DNA from: RGIG464 sp045643185
GTDB taxonomy: Bacteria; Myxococcota_A; Bradymonadia; UBA4248
NCBI GenBank assembly: GCA_045643185.1
Contig: JAZUKH010000119.1
Location: 1-5,543 of the forward strand
Direction of reading: 5' to 3'
DNA: 5,543 nucleotides
The notes below the pieces were generated by a model. That model searched no databases. It had not been told where the DNA came from and worked only from the letters and a program-made list of their open reading frames with translations. This document shows positions 1 through 5,230 of the stretch, piece after piece (positions within the stretch are counted from its first letter, which is position 1; every line of letters begins with the position of its first letter). The translations under genes and the position numbers were made by a program.

Positions 1-616
1 GGACTTCGGGGGCGTTTTGGGGGATGTCCGTCTGGGGGAGTTCTTCTTTGTGGGTTCGGCTTGAAACGGCGACCAGAAGCATCAGCGAGATGGCTGACAG
101 TGGGATCATGGTGGCGAAAAAGTCGAGTGTCGGTATTTGGAACGCCGTGTATAGAAAGAGATTTTGTGGATTTCCAAGTGGTGTGGCCATGCTGCCGAGG
201 TTTGCGGCGATGGCTTCGAGCGTGACGAGCCTTGGTGCGACATCCAGACGGTTGGTCTTGGAGAGCAGCATCATGGTGAGTGGCACGATCGAAATGAGCG
301 CGACGTCGTTGGTGAGCACCATGCTGGTAAAGAAGGCCAACGTTGCAAATCCGAAGGTGAGGCGACGCGTGTTGTGTAACGTGTGGATGAGGCGCAGGGC
401 GAGTTTGTCCATGAAACCGAGTCGTCGAAAGGCCATGACGACGACCATGAGACAAAACAGCAACCCGATGACGCGCCAATCAACATAATGAAGGTAGGCG
501 GCATCGGGTGGGACGATGCAGGCGGTGATGATCGCCAAAAAGGTTGCAATGATCAGGACCGGCTGGTGGCGAAAGAGGCGTGTAGCAGCGCCGCAAAATA
601 GAGTGATGGAACGCAT
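1..616 (-). CDS. SLC13/ArsB-type (IT superfamily) membrane permease, N-terminal half, runs off the left edge
   Basis: The frame is open from the ATG at 616 to the left edge, giving 205 residues and no stop. The protein is strongly hydrophobic, with likely membrane segments near residues 18-35, 47-65, 86-118 (probably two), 132-150 and 165-185. Two family signatures are visible: LTND at 101-104, followed by VALISIVP, and ANLGSMATPLGNPQN at 138-152. These match the first transport half of SLC13/CitMHS/ArsB-like permeases, which usually have about 370-430 residues, so roughly half is missing. The family moves anions such as carboxylates, sulfate or arsenite across the inner membrane; the substrate cannot be told here. 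The start is well fixed: the TAG ending the upstream lipoprotein gene lies in this same frame, and the ATG follows after three codons. There is no clear Shine-Dalgarno, so translation is probably coupled to the upstream gene. A charged linker begins near residue 186, presumably the loop between the two halves. Confidence 0.88.
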   Translation of the reverse strand, partial: MRSITLFCGAATRLFRHQPVLIIATFLAIITACIVPPDAAYLHYVDWRVIGLLFCLMVVVMAFRRLGFMDKLALRLIHTLHNTRRLTFGFATLAFFTSMVLTNDVALISIVPLTMMLLSKTNRLDVAPRLVTLEAIAANLGSMATPLGNPQNLFLYTAFQIPTLDFFATMIPLSAISLMLLVAVSSRTHKEELPQTDIPQNAPEV

Positions 617-625
617 GAACGACGA

Positions 626-1315
626 CTAGTAGGCGCTGTCTTCCGTGACTTTGATCTGTCGATCGTCGCCGAAGGTCTTGGATTTGGGTTGAAATTCTTT
701 GATGTGGATGACGCAGCCTTTTTCCTCGCCGCCCTCGAAGGTGCACTCACGGGCTAATTTGCCTTCTGGTGTGTAGAGTTTCCAGATGCCTTCTTCAAAG
801 TTGTTGACGAATTCGCCTTCGCCCATGAGGTGGCCATTTTTGTAGAAGATCTCGGTTTTTCCGTGAATGACGTTGTCTTTGAAGTGTTTGATGCTTCGCT
901 TTTCGCCGGTGACGTACCATTGAGTCCATTCGCCAACGCGCATATTGTCTTGCATGGTGCCTTGCAGGTCGATTTTTCCATTTGGGTGGTACTCGATCCA
1001 CTCGCCGTTAAACTTATCATCGCTGAAATTGGCGCGTTTTGTCATTCGACCATATCGGTCATACTCCAACCATGTTCCGATGCGGCCATTTGGGCCGACG
1101 CAATAGAATTCCGGGTAACTGGAGTCCATTTTTTCAACGCGTTTGGTGCCATCTGGGCAGTTTAGGTTTTTACCTTCGGCAAAGGCATTGACGACGAGTT
1201 CGACGCCATTTTGAGTCTTGTTTGGATCGGCCTGATCGTTTTTAGGCGTCTGATTTTGGCATGCCACGAGGCAGACGAGCGCAGCGATAGAAAACGTAAA
1301 AGTTTTGAAAGACAT
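626..1315 (-). CDS. YwqK/MORN-variant repeat lipoprotein
   Basis: This encodes 229 residues. Residues 1-18 form a signal peptide ending in a lipobox, LVAC, with the lipidated Cys at 19 and Gln at +2, which suggests export to the outer membrane in a Gram-negative cell. A short low-complexity linker follows. From residue 80 the protein is built of five MORN-like units of exactly 24 residues, starting at Gly80, 104, 128, 152 and 176, with Gly200 closing the series. The units have the pattern G-x-W-x-x-(Y/W)-x-x-x-G-(K/R/E/H), as in GEWIEYHPNGK. Databases label such repeats 'YwqK family antitoxin', but no toxin is seen and that role should not be assumed. Four Cys in the mature part (53, 72, 191, 201) could form disulfides around the repeats. 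The frame stays open to an ATG at 1558, but I chose 1315 because the signal peptide starts there and AGGA lies 6 bases upstream. It probably forms an operon with the permease 9 bases downstream. Confidence 0.9.
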   Translation of the reverse strand: MSFKTFTFSIAALVCLVACQNQTPKNDQADPNKTQNGVELVVNAFAEGKNLNCPDGTKRVEKMDSSYPEFYCVGPNGRIGTWLEYDRYGRMTKRANFSDDKFNGEWIEYHPNGKIDLQGTMQDNMRVGEWTQWYVTGEKRSIKHFKDNVIHGKTEIFYKNGHLMGEGEFVNNFEEGIWKLYTPEGKLARECTFEGGEEKGCVIHIKEFQPKSKTFGDDRQIKVTEDSAY

Positions 1316-1321
1316 CAGAAA

Positions 1322-1325
1322 TCCT
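1322..1325 (-). promoter_or_regulatory. Ribosome binding site deciding the lipoprotein start
   Basis: AGGA on the minus strand is separated by 6 bases from the ATG at 1315. It supports this start over the ATG at 1558, which would add 81 residues ahead of a typical signal peptide. Confidence 0.7.
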
Positions 1326-1333
1326 GTTTGGGA

Positions 1334-1360
1334 GCGCGGTGCGTAGACGTAGTGCCGCGC
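1334..1360 (-). promoter_or_regulatory. GC stem in the lipoprotein leader
   Basis: GCGCGG (1334-1339) and CCGCGC (1355-1360) form a perfect 6-bp all-GC stem with a 15-base loop, 8 bases upstream of the AGGA ribosome binding site. The loop holds a tandem CGTAG-A-CGTAG. It could form in the leader RNA of the lipoprotein gene, but a 6-bp stem can also arise by chance. Confidence 0.3.
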
Positions 1361-1400
1361 ATAGATCATGTTAGACCAGCGAAAGTGGCGTTGCATGCCA

Positions 1401-1416
1401 TTTTCGGGACCGAAAA
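1401..1416. promoter_or_regulatory. Perfect palindrome, operator candidate
   Basis: TTTTCGG-GA-CCGAAAA is a perfect 7-2-7 inverted repeat. It lies just downstream of the predicted minus-strand -10 element, at about +5 to +20 of the lipoprotein transcript, where a bound repressor would block the promoter. No U-tract follows on either strand, so it does not look like a terminator. The binding protein, if any, is unknown. Confidence 0.4.
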
Positions 1417-1427
1417 AACGGCGCTCC

Positions 1428-1456
1428 TTTCTAGTTTGGTTGGCTTGGATTTTCAA
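1428..1456 (-). promoter_or_regulatory. Sigma70-like promoter candidate for the lipoprotein-permease operon
   Basis: On the minus strand, TTGAAA (1456-1451, 5 of 6 to TTGACA) is followed by a 17-base spacer and TAGAAA (1433-1428, 4 of 6 to TATAAT). Transcription would start near 1421 and give a leader of about 105 bases holding the two inverted repeats at 1401-1416 and 1334-1360. This is by consensus match only. Confidence 0.4.
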
Positions 1457-1522
1457 TGTTTGTTTTCGAGATCGGGATAGGGGATCAAGACTCACGGCTT
1501 GTGTGGGTGAACTTAAAAATGC

Positions 1523-1550
1523 TTTACAATTAGCGCAGTTTGTAGAAAAT
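1523..1550 (+). promoter_or_regulatory. Promoter candidate for pckG
   Basis: TTTACA (1523-1528, 5 of 6 to TTGACA) is followed, after 16 bases, by GAAAAT (1545-1550, 4 of 6 to TATAAT). An overlapping alternative uses TACAAT (1525-1530, 5 of 6) as the -10, but it lacks a recognisable -35. Either would start transcription 40-60 bases before the pckG ATG. The region is AT-rich compared with its surroundings. Confidence 0.3.
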
Positions 1551-1560
1551 GCGTGCATTT
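1547..1560. promoter_or_regulatory. Palindrome at the pckG promoter
   Basis: AAATGC-GT-GCATTT is a perfect 6-2-6 inverted repeat overlapping or just following the pckG promoter candidates. AAAATGC of its left arm (1546-1552) also occurs at 1516-1522, exactly 30 bases upstream, or about three helical turns. This arrangement could be a regulator binding site controlling pckG. Confidence 0.35.
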
Positions 1561-1584
1561 GCGGCCATTTTGTCGTGTTTCCAT

Positions 1585-1589
1585 GGAGG
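1585..1589 (+). promoter_or_regulatory. Strong ribosome binding site of pckG
   Basis: GGAGG is separated by 7 bases from the ATG at 1597, which fixes the pckG start. Confidence 0.8.
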
Positions 1590-1596
1590 TTGATAC

Positions 1597-3387
1597 ATGA
1601 AATTAGTGAATGAGAAGCTGGCCAGATTAAATAACCCGCGCCTTGAAGAAGTGATTGAAAAATACGTCGAGCTTTGCGAACCGGCGAGCGTGACCGTGTT
1701 GGATGATTCTGAAGAGGATGCGCGCTATGTGGCGCGTCGGGCTCGTGAGAATGGTGAAGAGACGGTGTTGGCGATTCCGACGCACACCTACCATTTTGAC
1801 GGCATTCAGGATCAGGCGCGTGACAAAGAGCACACGAAACTGCTCATTAGCCAGCCCGTGAATTTTGGCTTTGCGACGAACACGATGGATCGTGCCGAAG
1901 GCCTTCGTGAGATCGAAGACAAGCTTCGTGGCATCATGCGCGGCAAAGAAATGTTCGTTCGTTTGAGCTGTCTTGGCCCAGTGGGATCCGTGTTTGCGAT
2001 TCATGCGGTTCAGATCACGGATTCAGCGTACGTGACGCACTCTGAATCGCTGCTTTATCGCAGTGGTTACGAAGCCTTTATGAAAGCCGCCAATAAAGAC
2101 GATTTTCTGGTTTTTGTTCACAGTGCGGGTGAATTGACAAATGGTGTGACCAAGAACGTTCAGGATCGCCGTATTTACGTCGATCTTGAGGGTGAACAGG
2201 TCTTCTCGGTCAACAATCAGTATGCGGGCAACTCGGTTGGTCTTAAAAAATTGGCTTTCCGTCTTGCGATAGCGCGTGCGCACAAGACTGGGTGGCTCGC
2301 TGAGCACATGTTCCTGATGGGTGTTCACGGTAAGCCGGGCCGTACGACGTATTTCTCGGGAGCCTATCCTTCGGCCTGCGGTAAAACGTCGACGGCTATG
2401 ATCCCCGGTCAGTCGATCGTTGGTGACGATATCATTTATGCCAAGAATATTGATGGCGTTTGTCGTGCCGTCAACGTTGAAAAAGGCATATTTGGCATTA
2501 TCGATAATGTGAATGCTGAAGACGATCCTGAGATCTATAAAGTGCTTCGTGGCGGCACCGAGTGCATTTTCTCGAACGTGTTGATCTCGAAAGATGGTGA
2601 ACCGTACTGGTGTGGTAACGGCGTCGAACCGCCCGCCGAAGGGGGCAAGCACTACCTCGGCAGCTGGAAACCGGGCGACGTGGATAAGGATGGCAAGGCC
2701 ATTGGGGTTTCGCACAAAAATGCGCGTTACACGATCGCGTTGGATTCGTTGACGAACCGTGATTCGACGCTTCATGACCCGGCTGGTGTTGAATTGAGCG
2801 CTATGGTCTATGGCGGTCGCGATTCTGACACGAGCGTGCCTGTCCTCGAGTCGCTGTCGTGGGAACACGGCGTTCTTCTTGGTGCCTGTATCGAGAGTGA
2901 AACGACGGCTGCGACGATCGGCCAGGTCGGTGTGCGCAAACACAATCCGTATGCCAACCTTGACTTCATGACGTTGCCGCTCTCCAAATACGTTCAGGAT
3001 CACCTCGACTTCGCTAAAGGGCTCAAAAAGGTGCCCCGAGTTTTTGTCACCAACTACTTCCTCAAAAATGACAAGGGCGATTTCCTGAATCACAAACTGG
3101 ATAAGAAGATCTGGATCCTTTGGGCGGAAGCGCGCGTTCATGGTGAAGTGGATGCCATTGAAACGCCTGTGGGATATATTCCAAAATACGAAGACCTCAA
3201 ACGCCTGTTCAAAGAAGTCTTCAACAAGGATTATACTGAAGCTCAGTATAAAGAACAGTTTACGGTCCGCATTGACGCCTATCGCGCCAAGTGGAATCGT
3301 ATGGTTGAGATCTTCAATGCCTACGAAATGCCTGAAGTCTTTAAGTCTGAACTTAAAGCCCAGTGCGATCGTCTGGCGCGTGCCTAG
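1597..3387 (+). CDS. pckG: Phosphoenolpyruvate carboxykinase (GTP)
   Basis: This 596-residue cytoplasmic enzyme would catalyse oxaloacetate + GTP to PEP + CO2 + GDP, the entry to gluconeogenesis, or run in reverse. Its length is normal for the GTP family. Visible motifs, in order: Arg99 (counterpart of the substrate-binding Arg near 87 in animal enzymes); YAGNSVGLKK at 209-218, with the metal-site Lys; LAEHM with metal-site His237; the PEPCK P-loop AYPSACGKTS at 256-265, including the hyper-reactive Cys261 and Lys263/Thr264; GDDI at 276-279 with a metal-site Asp; NAR at 375-377 (the substrate-binding N-x-R); GGR at 406-408; and WEHGV near 422 with SETTAAT at 434-440. No key residue appears lost. 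From memory, the N-terminal HFDGIQDQARDKEHTK block and the C-terminal GYIPKYEDLKRLFKE block match the Thermococcales-type branch better than the common bacterial/animal branch. It has its own strong ribosome binding site and probably its own promoter, divergent from the lipoprotein operon. Confidence 0.97.
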   Translation: MKLVNEKLARLNNPRLEEVIEKYVELCEPASVTVLDDSEEDARYVARRARENGEETVLAIPTHTYHFDGIQDQARDKEHTKLLISQPVNFGFATNTMDRAEGLREIEDKLRGIMRGKEMFVRLSCLGPVGSVFAIHAVQITDSAYVTHSESLLYRSGYEAFMKAANKDDFLVFVHSAGELTNGVTKNVQDRRIYVDLEGEQVFSVNNQYAGNSVGLKKLAFRLAIARAHKTGWLAEHMFLMGVHGKPGRTTYFSGAYPSACGKTSTAMIPGQSIVGDDIIYAKNIDGVCRAVNVEKGIFGIIDNVNAEDDPEIYKVLRGGTECIFSNVLISKDGEPYWCGNGVEPPAEGGKHYLGSWKPGDVDKDGKAIGVSHKNARYTIALDSLTNRDSTLHDPAGVELSAMVYGGRDSDTSVPVLESLSWEHGVLLGACIESETTAATIGQVGVRKHNPYANLDFMTLPLSKYVQDHLDFAKGLKKVPRVFVTNYFLKNDKGDFLNHKLDKKIWILWAEARVHGEVDAIETPVGYIPKYEDLKRLFKEVFNKDYTEAQYKEQFTVRIDAYRAKWNRMVEIFNAYEMPEVFKSELKAQCDRLARA

Positions 3388-3390
3388 TTC

Positions 3391-3433
3391 CTGGTGATGT
3401 GGGTGCGGCGTTTGGCTGCGCTCACGCGACCAG
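3391..3433 (+). terminator. Strong stem-loop just after pckG, without a U-tract
   Basis: Three bases after the pckG stop, CTGGT (3391-3395) pairs with ACCAG (3429-3433). Inside it, TGTGGGTGCGGC (3398-3409) pairs with GCTGCGCTCACG (3415-3426) through 12 pairs, four of them G-U, around the 5-base loop GTTTG. One G-C pair may form between the two stems. No run of T follows, so it is not a classical intrinsic terminator. It may protect the pckG 3' end, mark an RNA processing point, or assist Rho-dependent termination before the next gene 30 bases downstream. Confidence 0.5.
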
Positions 3434-3463
3434 CTCTGCAACTCATCATGGATTGAAACGACA

Positions 3464-4312
3464 ATGACGCTATACGCTTACGACATTTATTCCGGTTTTA
3501 TTGAGGATACCCTCAATGTGGTCGGTTCCCGCGACATGACGCTCGTTGAACGCTATCAGCGTTTGGGTGATTTTTCTCAACGGGTTTTGGGTCTTCCCGA
3601 AGAACTGATGCCAGGCTGGCGCGAAGCCATTGAACAGCTGATCATGGAGCCGCCTGAAAAACTCTCGACGGTAGCGCAGGCGACTGCGATGATCATGATC
3701 ATGCGGGATGCCGGACAGCGTCGCTTCCGTTTTATCGTGGATAATCGCCAGGATAGCGTGTTTGCGCCGATCTTTAATCATCTTGAGCAGCCAGAAGCCG
3801 GTCGTGACTTCGTTTTGAGCCCCATAGCCAAGTTGACGAGTCCGGTCAACAGCATCGCATGGGGTTATCTCGATATGAACCAGATCGAGAATCTGCTCAA
3901 AAATGCGTTTGGTGACGAGAGTTTTAAGCAGAAAAAGACGGCGGTCATTGCCGGTCGCTTATCCCACATGGCACGTCCGGATGCCGAACAGGCGCTTATC
4001 GATGTCGGTATCGACACGCAAAACTCGATCTCTCATAACATTGACTACCTGATTATCGGTTCCAAGGGCACCGGTGGCACGAAGCACGAAAAAGTAGAAA
4101 AGCTTCAGAACACGGGGCGTGAGATCCAGGTCCTCGACGAGGAAGGTTTTGATGCGTTGCTTCGTTCACCCAAACGTCCGCCCGAAGACTGGAACGAAAA
4201 TTTGAAGGAGATGTTCGAAGACCTCGTCAGTTCGTTGCGTCACGTGTGGGCCTTTGGACTTGATCTTTATTGCATTTCATACGCTTACGATCCCGACGAA
4301 GATTCGCTCTAG
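3464..4312 (+). CDS. BRCT-domain protein with an unrecognised N-terminal region
   Basis: This encodes 282 residues. Residues about 157-234 form a BRCT domain of the type found at the C-terminus of NAD-dependent DNA ligase: KKTAVIAGRLS (glycine turn at 164), Arg171 before the first helix, VGIDTQNSIS, then DYLIIGSKGTG at 194-204 and a last helix LDEEGFDALL at 224-233. Such domains bind DNA ends, phosphopeptides or partner proteins. No ligase, nuclease or helicase motif is present. Residues 1-156 match nothing I recognise; they are mixed helical and include a Met-rich run, MIMIM, at 76-80. An acidic tail (235-282) ends in YAYDPDEDSL, and YAYD also occurs at residues 4-7. The ribosome binding site is weak (GGA 11 bases before the ATG), and an ATG at 3448 meets a stop after one codon. 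No signal peptide or membrane segment is seen. A role in DNA repair or signalling is inference from BRCT alone. Confidence 0.8.
   Translation: MTLYAYDIYSGFIEDTLNVVGSRDMTLVERYQRLGDFSQRVLGLPEELMPGWREAIEQLIMEPPEKLSTVAQATAMIMIMRDAGQRRFRFIVDNRQDSVFAPIFNHLEQPEAGRDFVLSPIAKLTSPVNSIAWGYLDMNQIENLLKNAFGDESFKQKKTAVIAGRLSHMARPDAEQALIDVGIDTQNSISHNIDYLIIGSKGTGGTKHEKVEKLQNTGREIQVLDEEGFDALLRSPKRPPEDWNENLKEMFEDLVSSLRHVWAFGLDLYCISYAYDPDEDSL
3472..3483 (+). repeat. 12-base direct repeat, copy 1
   Basis: ATACGCTTACGA lies at codons 3-7 of the BRCT gene. An identical copy is at 4279-4290, near the end of the same gene and in the same reading frame, so both encode YAYD. Could be coincidence. Confidence 0.5.
4279..4290 (+). 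repeat. 12-base direct repeat, copy 2
   Basis: This is identical to 3472-3483 and lies 807 bases further on. The two copies flank nearly the whole BRCT coding region. Confidence 0.5.
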
Positions 4313-4351
4313 TTTTCGGTTTCGTGCGCTTAACCGTCTTAGTTTTAGACG

Positions 4352-5182
4352 ATGTTTCAGACGCCACATCTTCGTTACACCGCTTTTTCAGATTTTCTGA
4401 GCGGTGTAACGCTCATGCCTCGTGATCAGGTGCCTCCGCATCTGGTCAGTGATTTTTTTAGATCACGGGACGACGCCTTTGCTGGTGTGTTGTCGCAGGA
4501 CGAAGTGATGGAGGCATTGCGTGACCTTGGTGTGACACCGATTTGGTCAGCTCAGGGTCATCACCACATCTGGCTGGCTATCGAGCGGCCGTTTGAGCAT
4601 TGTCACGTTTTGTCGGTTTTTACGGAAGTGCGTGGTGAGGCCGAGCTGTTGATGCACGCCATTTTGTGGTTGGAGTACACGGTGTTTGAGGCACAGCAGC
4701 TTGTATTGCCGAGCGTTTGTGTCGAGCATTTGCGGCTGCAGAACCCGTTGGCGGATTTCGGCACTCGAGCCCCCTTGCCTGGTCAGGATTTTCCCTCTTC
4801 GGGGTTGTATTCGCGTGTTTTTGGACTGGCTCGTCTTGTCGGTGCTAAAACAGGCGCCCTTTGTTTGACGGAGGTGCCTCAGTTTTTTCACACGGCCTGT
4901 CTTTTTTCGGAGCGTTTTAGCTTTGTCGATGCAGAAATGCGCGCCATTTTTGGAGCAATGCAGCAGGATCTGTTGGGTGAAAGACGCGATTTTAGCGCAA
5001 TCGCCGAGGTGTCTCGCGCATTTGAACGAGGCGAAGTTTGGTGTGATGATCAGGTTTGGGCTTGGCCGACGGAGCTTCAGGCGTATTCGATCGACCGGTC
5101 TGTTTGCTTTGATCGAACCGTGTCGCCATACCCGCATCACTTTTCTTTGAAAATCGGCACTTGCAACAATGAACGGGATTAG
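4352..5182 (+). CDS. Unrecognised protein, possibly distant GNAT-like fold
   Basis: This encodes 276 residues of a family I do not recognise. Visible: a His-rich patch, GHHHIWLAIERPFEHCH, at 69-85; the motif APLPGQDFPSSGL at 140-152 followed by a helix; then LTEVPQFFHTACLF at 172-185. The loop-then-helix after PLPGQD vaguely recalls the acetyl-CoA loop of GNAT acetyltransferases, but the diagnostic Q/R-x-x-G-x-G/A is not present, so this is only a guess. It appears soluble, with no signal peptide or membrane segment, and carries many aromatic residues and several Cys. It starts 39 bases after the BRCT gene and could be co-transcribed with it. A TAG at 4346-4348 in frame makes the ATG at 4352 the earliest start, but no Shine-Dalgarno precedes it. 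Met22 (4415) is an alternative, with GGTG 8 bases upstream; it would place the stem-loop at 4373-4411 in the leader. Confidence 0.7.
   Translation: MFQTPHLRYTAFSDFLSGVTLMPRDQVPPHLVSDFFRSRDDAFAGVLSQDEVMEALRDLGVTPIWSAQGHHHIWLAIERPFEHCHVLSVFTEVRGEAELLMHAILWLEYTVFEAQQLVLPSVCVEHLRLQNPLADFGTRAPLPGQDFPSSGLYSRVFGLARLVGAKTGALCLTEVPQFFHTACLFSERFSFVDAEMRAIFGAMQQDLLGERRDFSAIAEVSRAFERGEVWCDDQVWAWPTELQAYSIDRSVCFDRTVSPYPHHFSLKIGTCNNERD
4373..4411 (+). repeat. Perfect 12-bp inverted repeat at the beginning of the 4352 gene
   Basis: CGTTACACCGCT (4373-4384) is exactly complementary to AGCGGTGTAACG (4400-4411). The 15-base spacer can add CAG/CTG (4389-4391 with 4397-4399), stacked directly on the 3' arm, leaving TTTT bulged and an ATTTT loop. 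A competing 6-bp stem, TGAGCG (4398-4403) with CGCTCA (4410-4415), uses the same 3' arm and reaches the alternative start codon at 4415. This may be a translation-control structure or a protein-binding site. Confidence 0.65.
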
Positions 5183-5189
5183 GCATAAA
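5161..5189 (+). promoter_or_regulatory. Weak promoter candidate for the last gene
   Basis: TTGCAA (5161-5166, 4 of 6) is followed, after 17 bases, by CATAAA (5184-5189, 4 of 6). It would give a leader of about 22 bases before the ATG. It lies over the end of the preceding gene, and matches of this quality are common by chance. Confidence 0.2.
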
Positions 5190-5230
5190 GAACGCGCTTT
5201 TTTTAGGAGGTCTTAAAAATGTCTTATGCC
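5182..5230 (+). promoter_or_regulatory. Inverted repeat around the start region of the last gene
   Basis: GGCATAA (5182-5188) pairs perfectly with TTATGCC (5224-5230). With A5189 bulged, two more pairs form (5190-5191 with 5222-5223). The loop then contains the AGGAGG site and the start codon. The 5' arm begins at the last base of the preceding stop codon, so ribosomes finishing that gene would disrupt the stem. Confidence 0.35.
5205..5210 (+). promoter_or_regulatory. Very strong ribosome binding site of the last gene
   Basis: AGGAGG, with 8 bases before the ATG at 5219. This is the best Shine-Dalgarno in the window and contrasts with the weak sites of the two genes before it, suggesting this product is made in larger amounts. 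Confidence 0.85.

Noticed and set aside
24..488. A 154-codon open frame on the plus strand
   Set aside because: It is antisense to the permease, whose hydrophobic segments and signature motifs are clear; the plus-strand product shows no family features.
626..1315. Reading the YwqK-like gene as half of a toxin-antitoxin pair
   Set aside because: The neighbour is a membrane permease, not a toxin, and the protein is an exported lipoprotein; the family label alone is not evidence.
1316..1558. N-terminal extension of the lipoprotein to the ATG at 1558
   Set aside because: It would bury a typical signal peptide and lipobox 81 residues in; the ATG at 1315 has an AGGA site, and the extension covers the promoter region.
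1368..1613. Small plus-strand open frame of 81 codons overlapping the pckG start
   Set aside because: No ribosome binding site or recognisable content; it crosses the control region and runs into pckG in another frame.
2023..3441. A 472-codon open frame antisense to pckG
   Set aside because: It lies wholly opposite a gene with every catalytic motif of PEPCK, has no recognisable domain, and arises from the codon pattern of the real gene.
3689..3703. Tandem ATGATC units inside the BRCT gene
   Set aside because: Only two and a half copies, encoding MIMIM; too short to call a repeat locus.
4335..4351. CGTCT/AGACG hairpin just before the ATG at 4352
   Set aside because: A 5-bp stem with a 7-base loop is weak and expected by chance; the 12-bp repeat just downstream is far stronger.
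5185..5204. AAAG...CTTTTTTT as an intrinsic terminator after the 4352 gene
   Set aside because: The stem is only 4 bp, and the T-run leads directly into the AGGAGG of the next gene.
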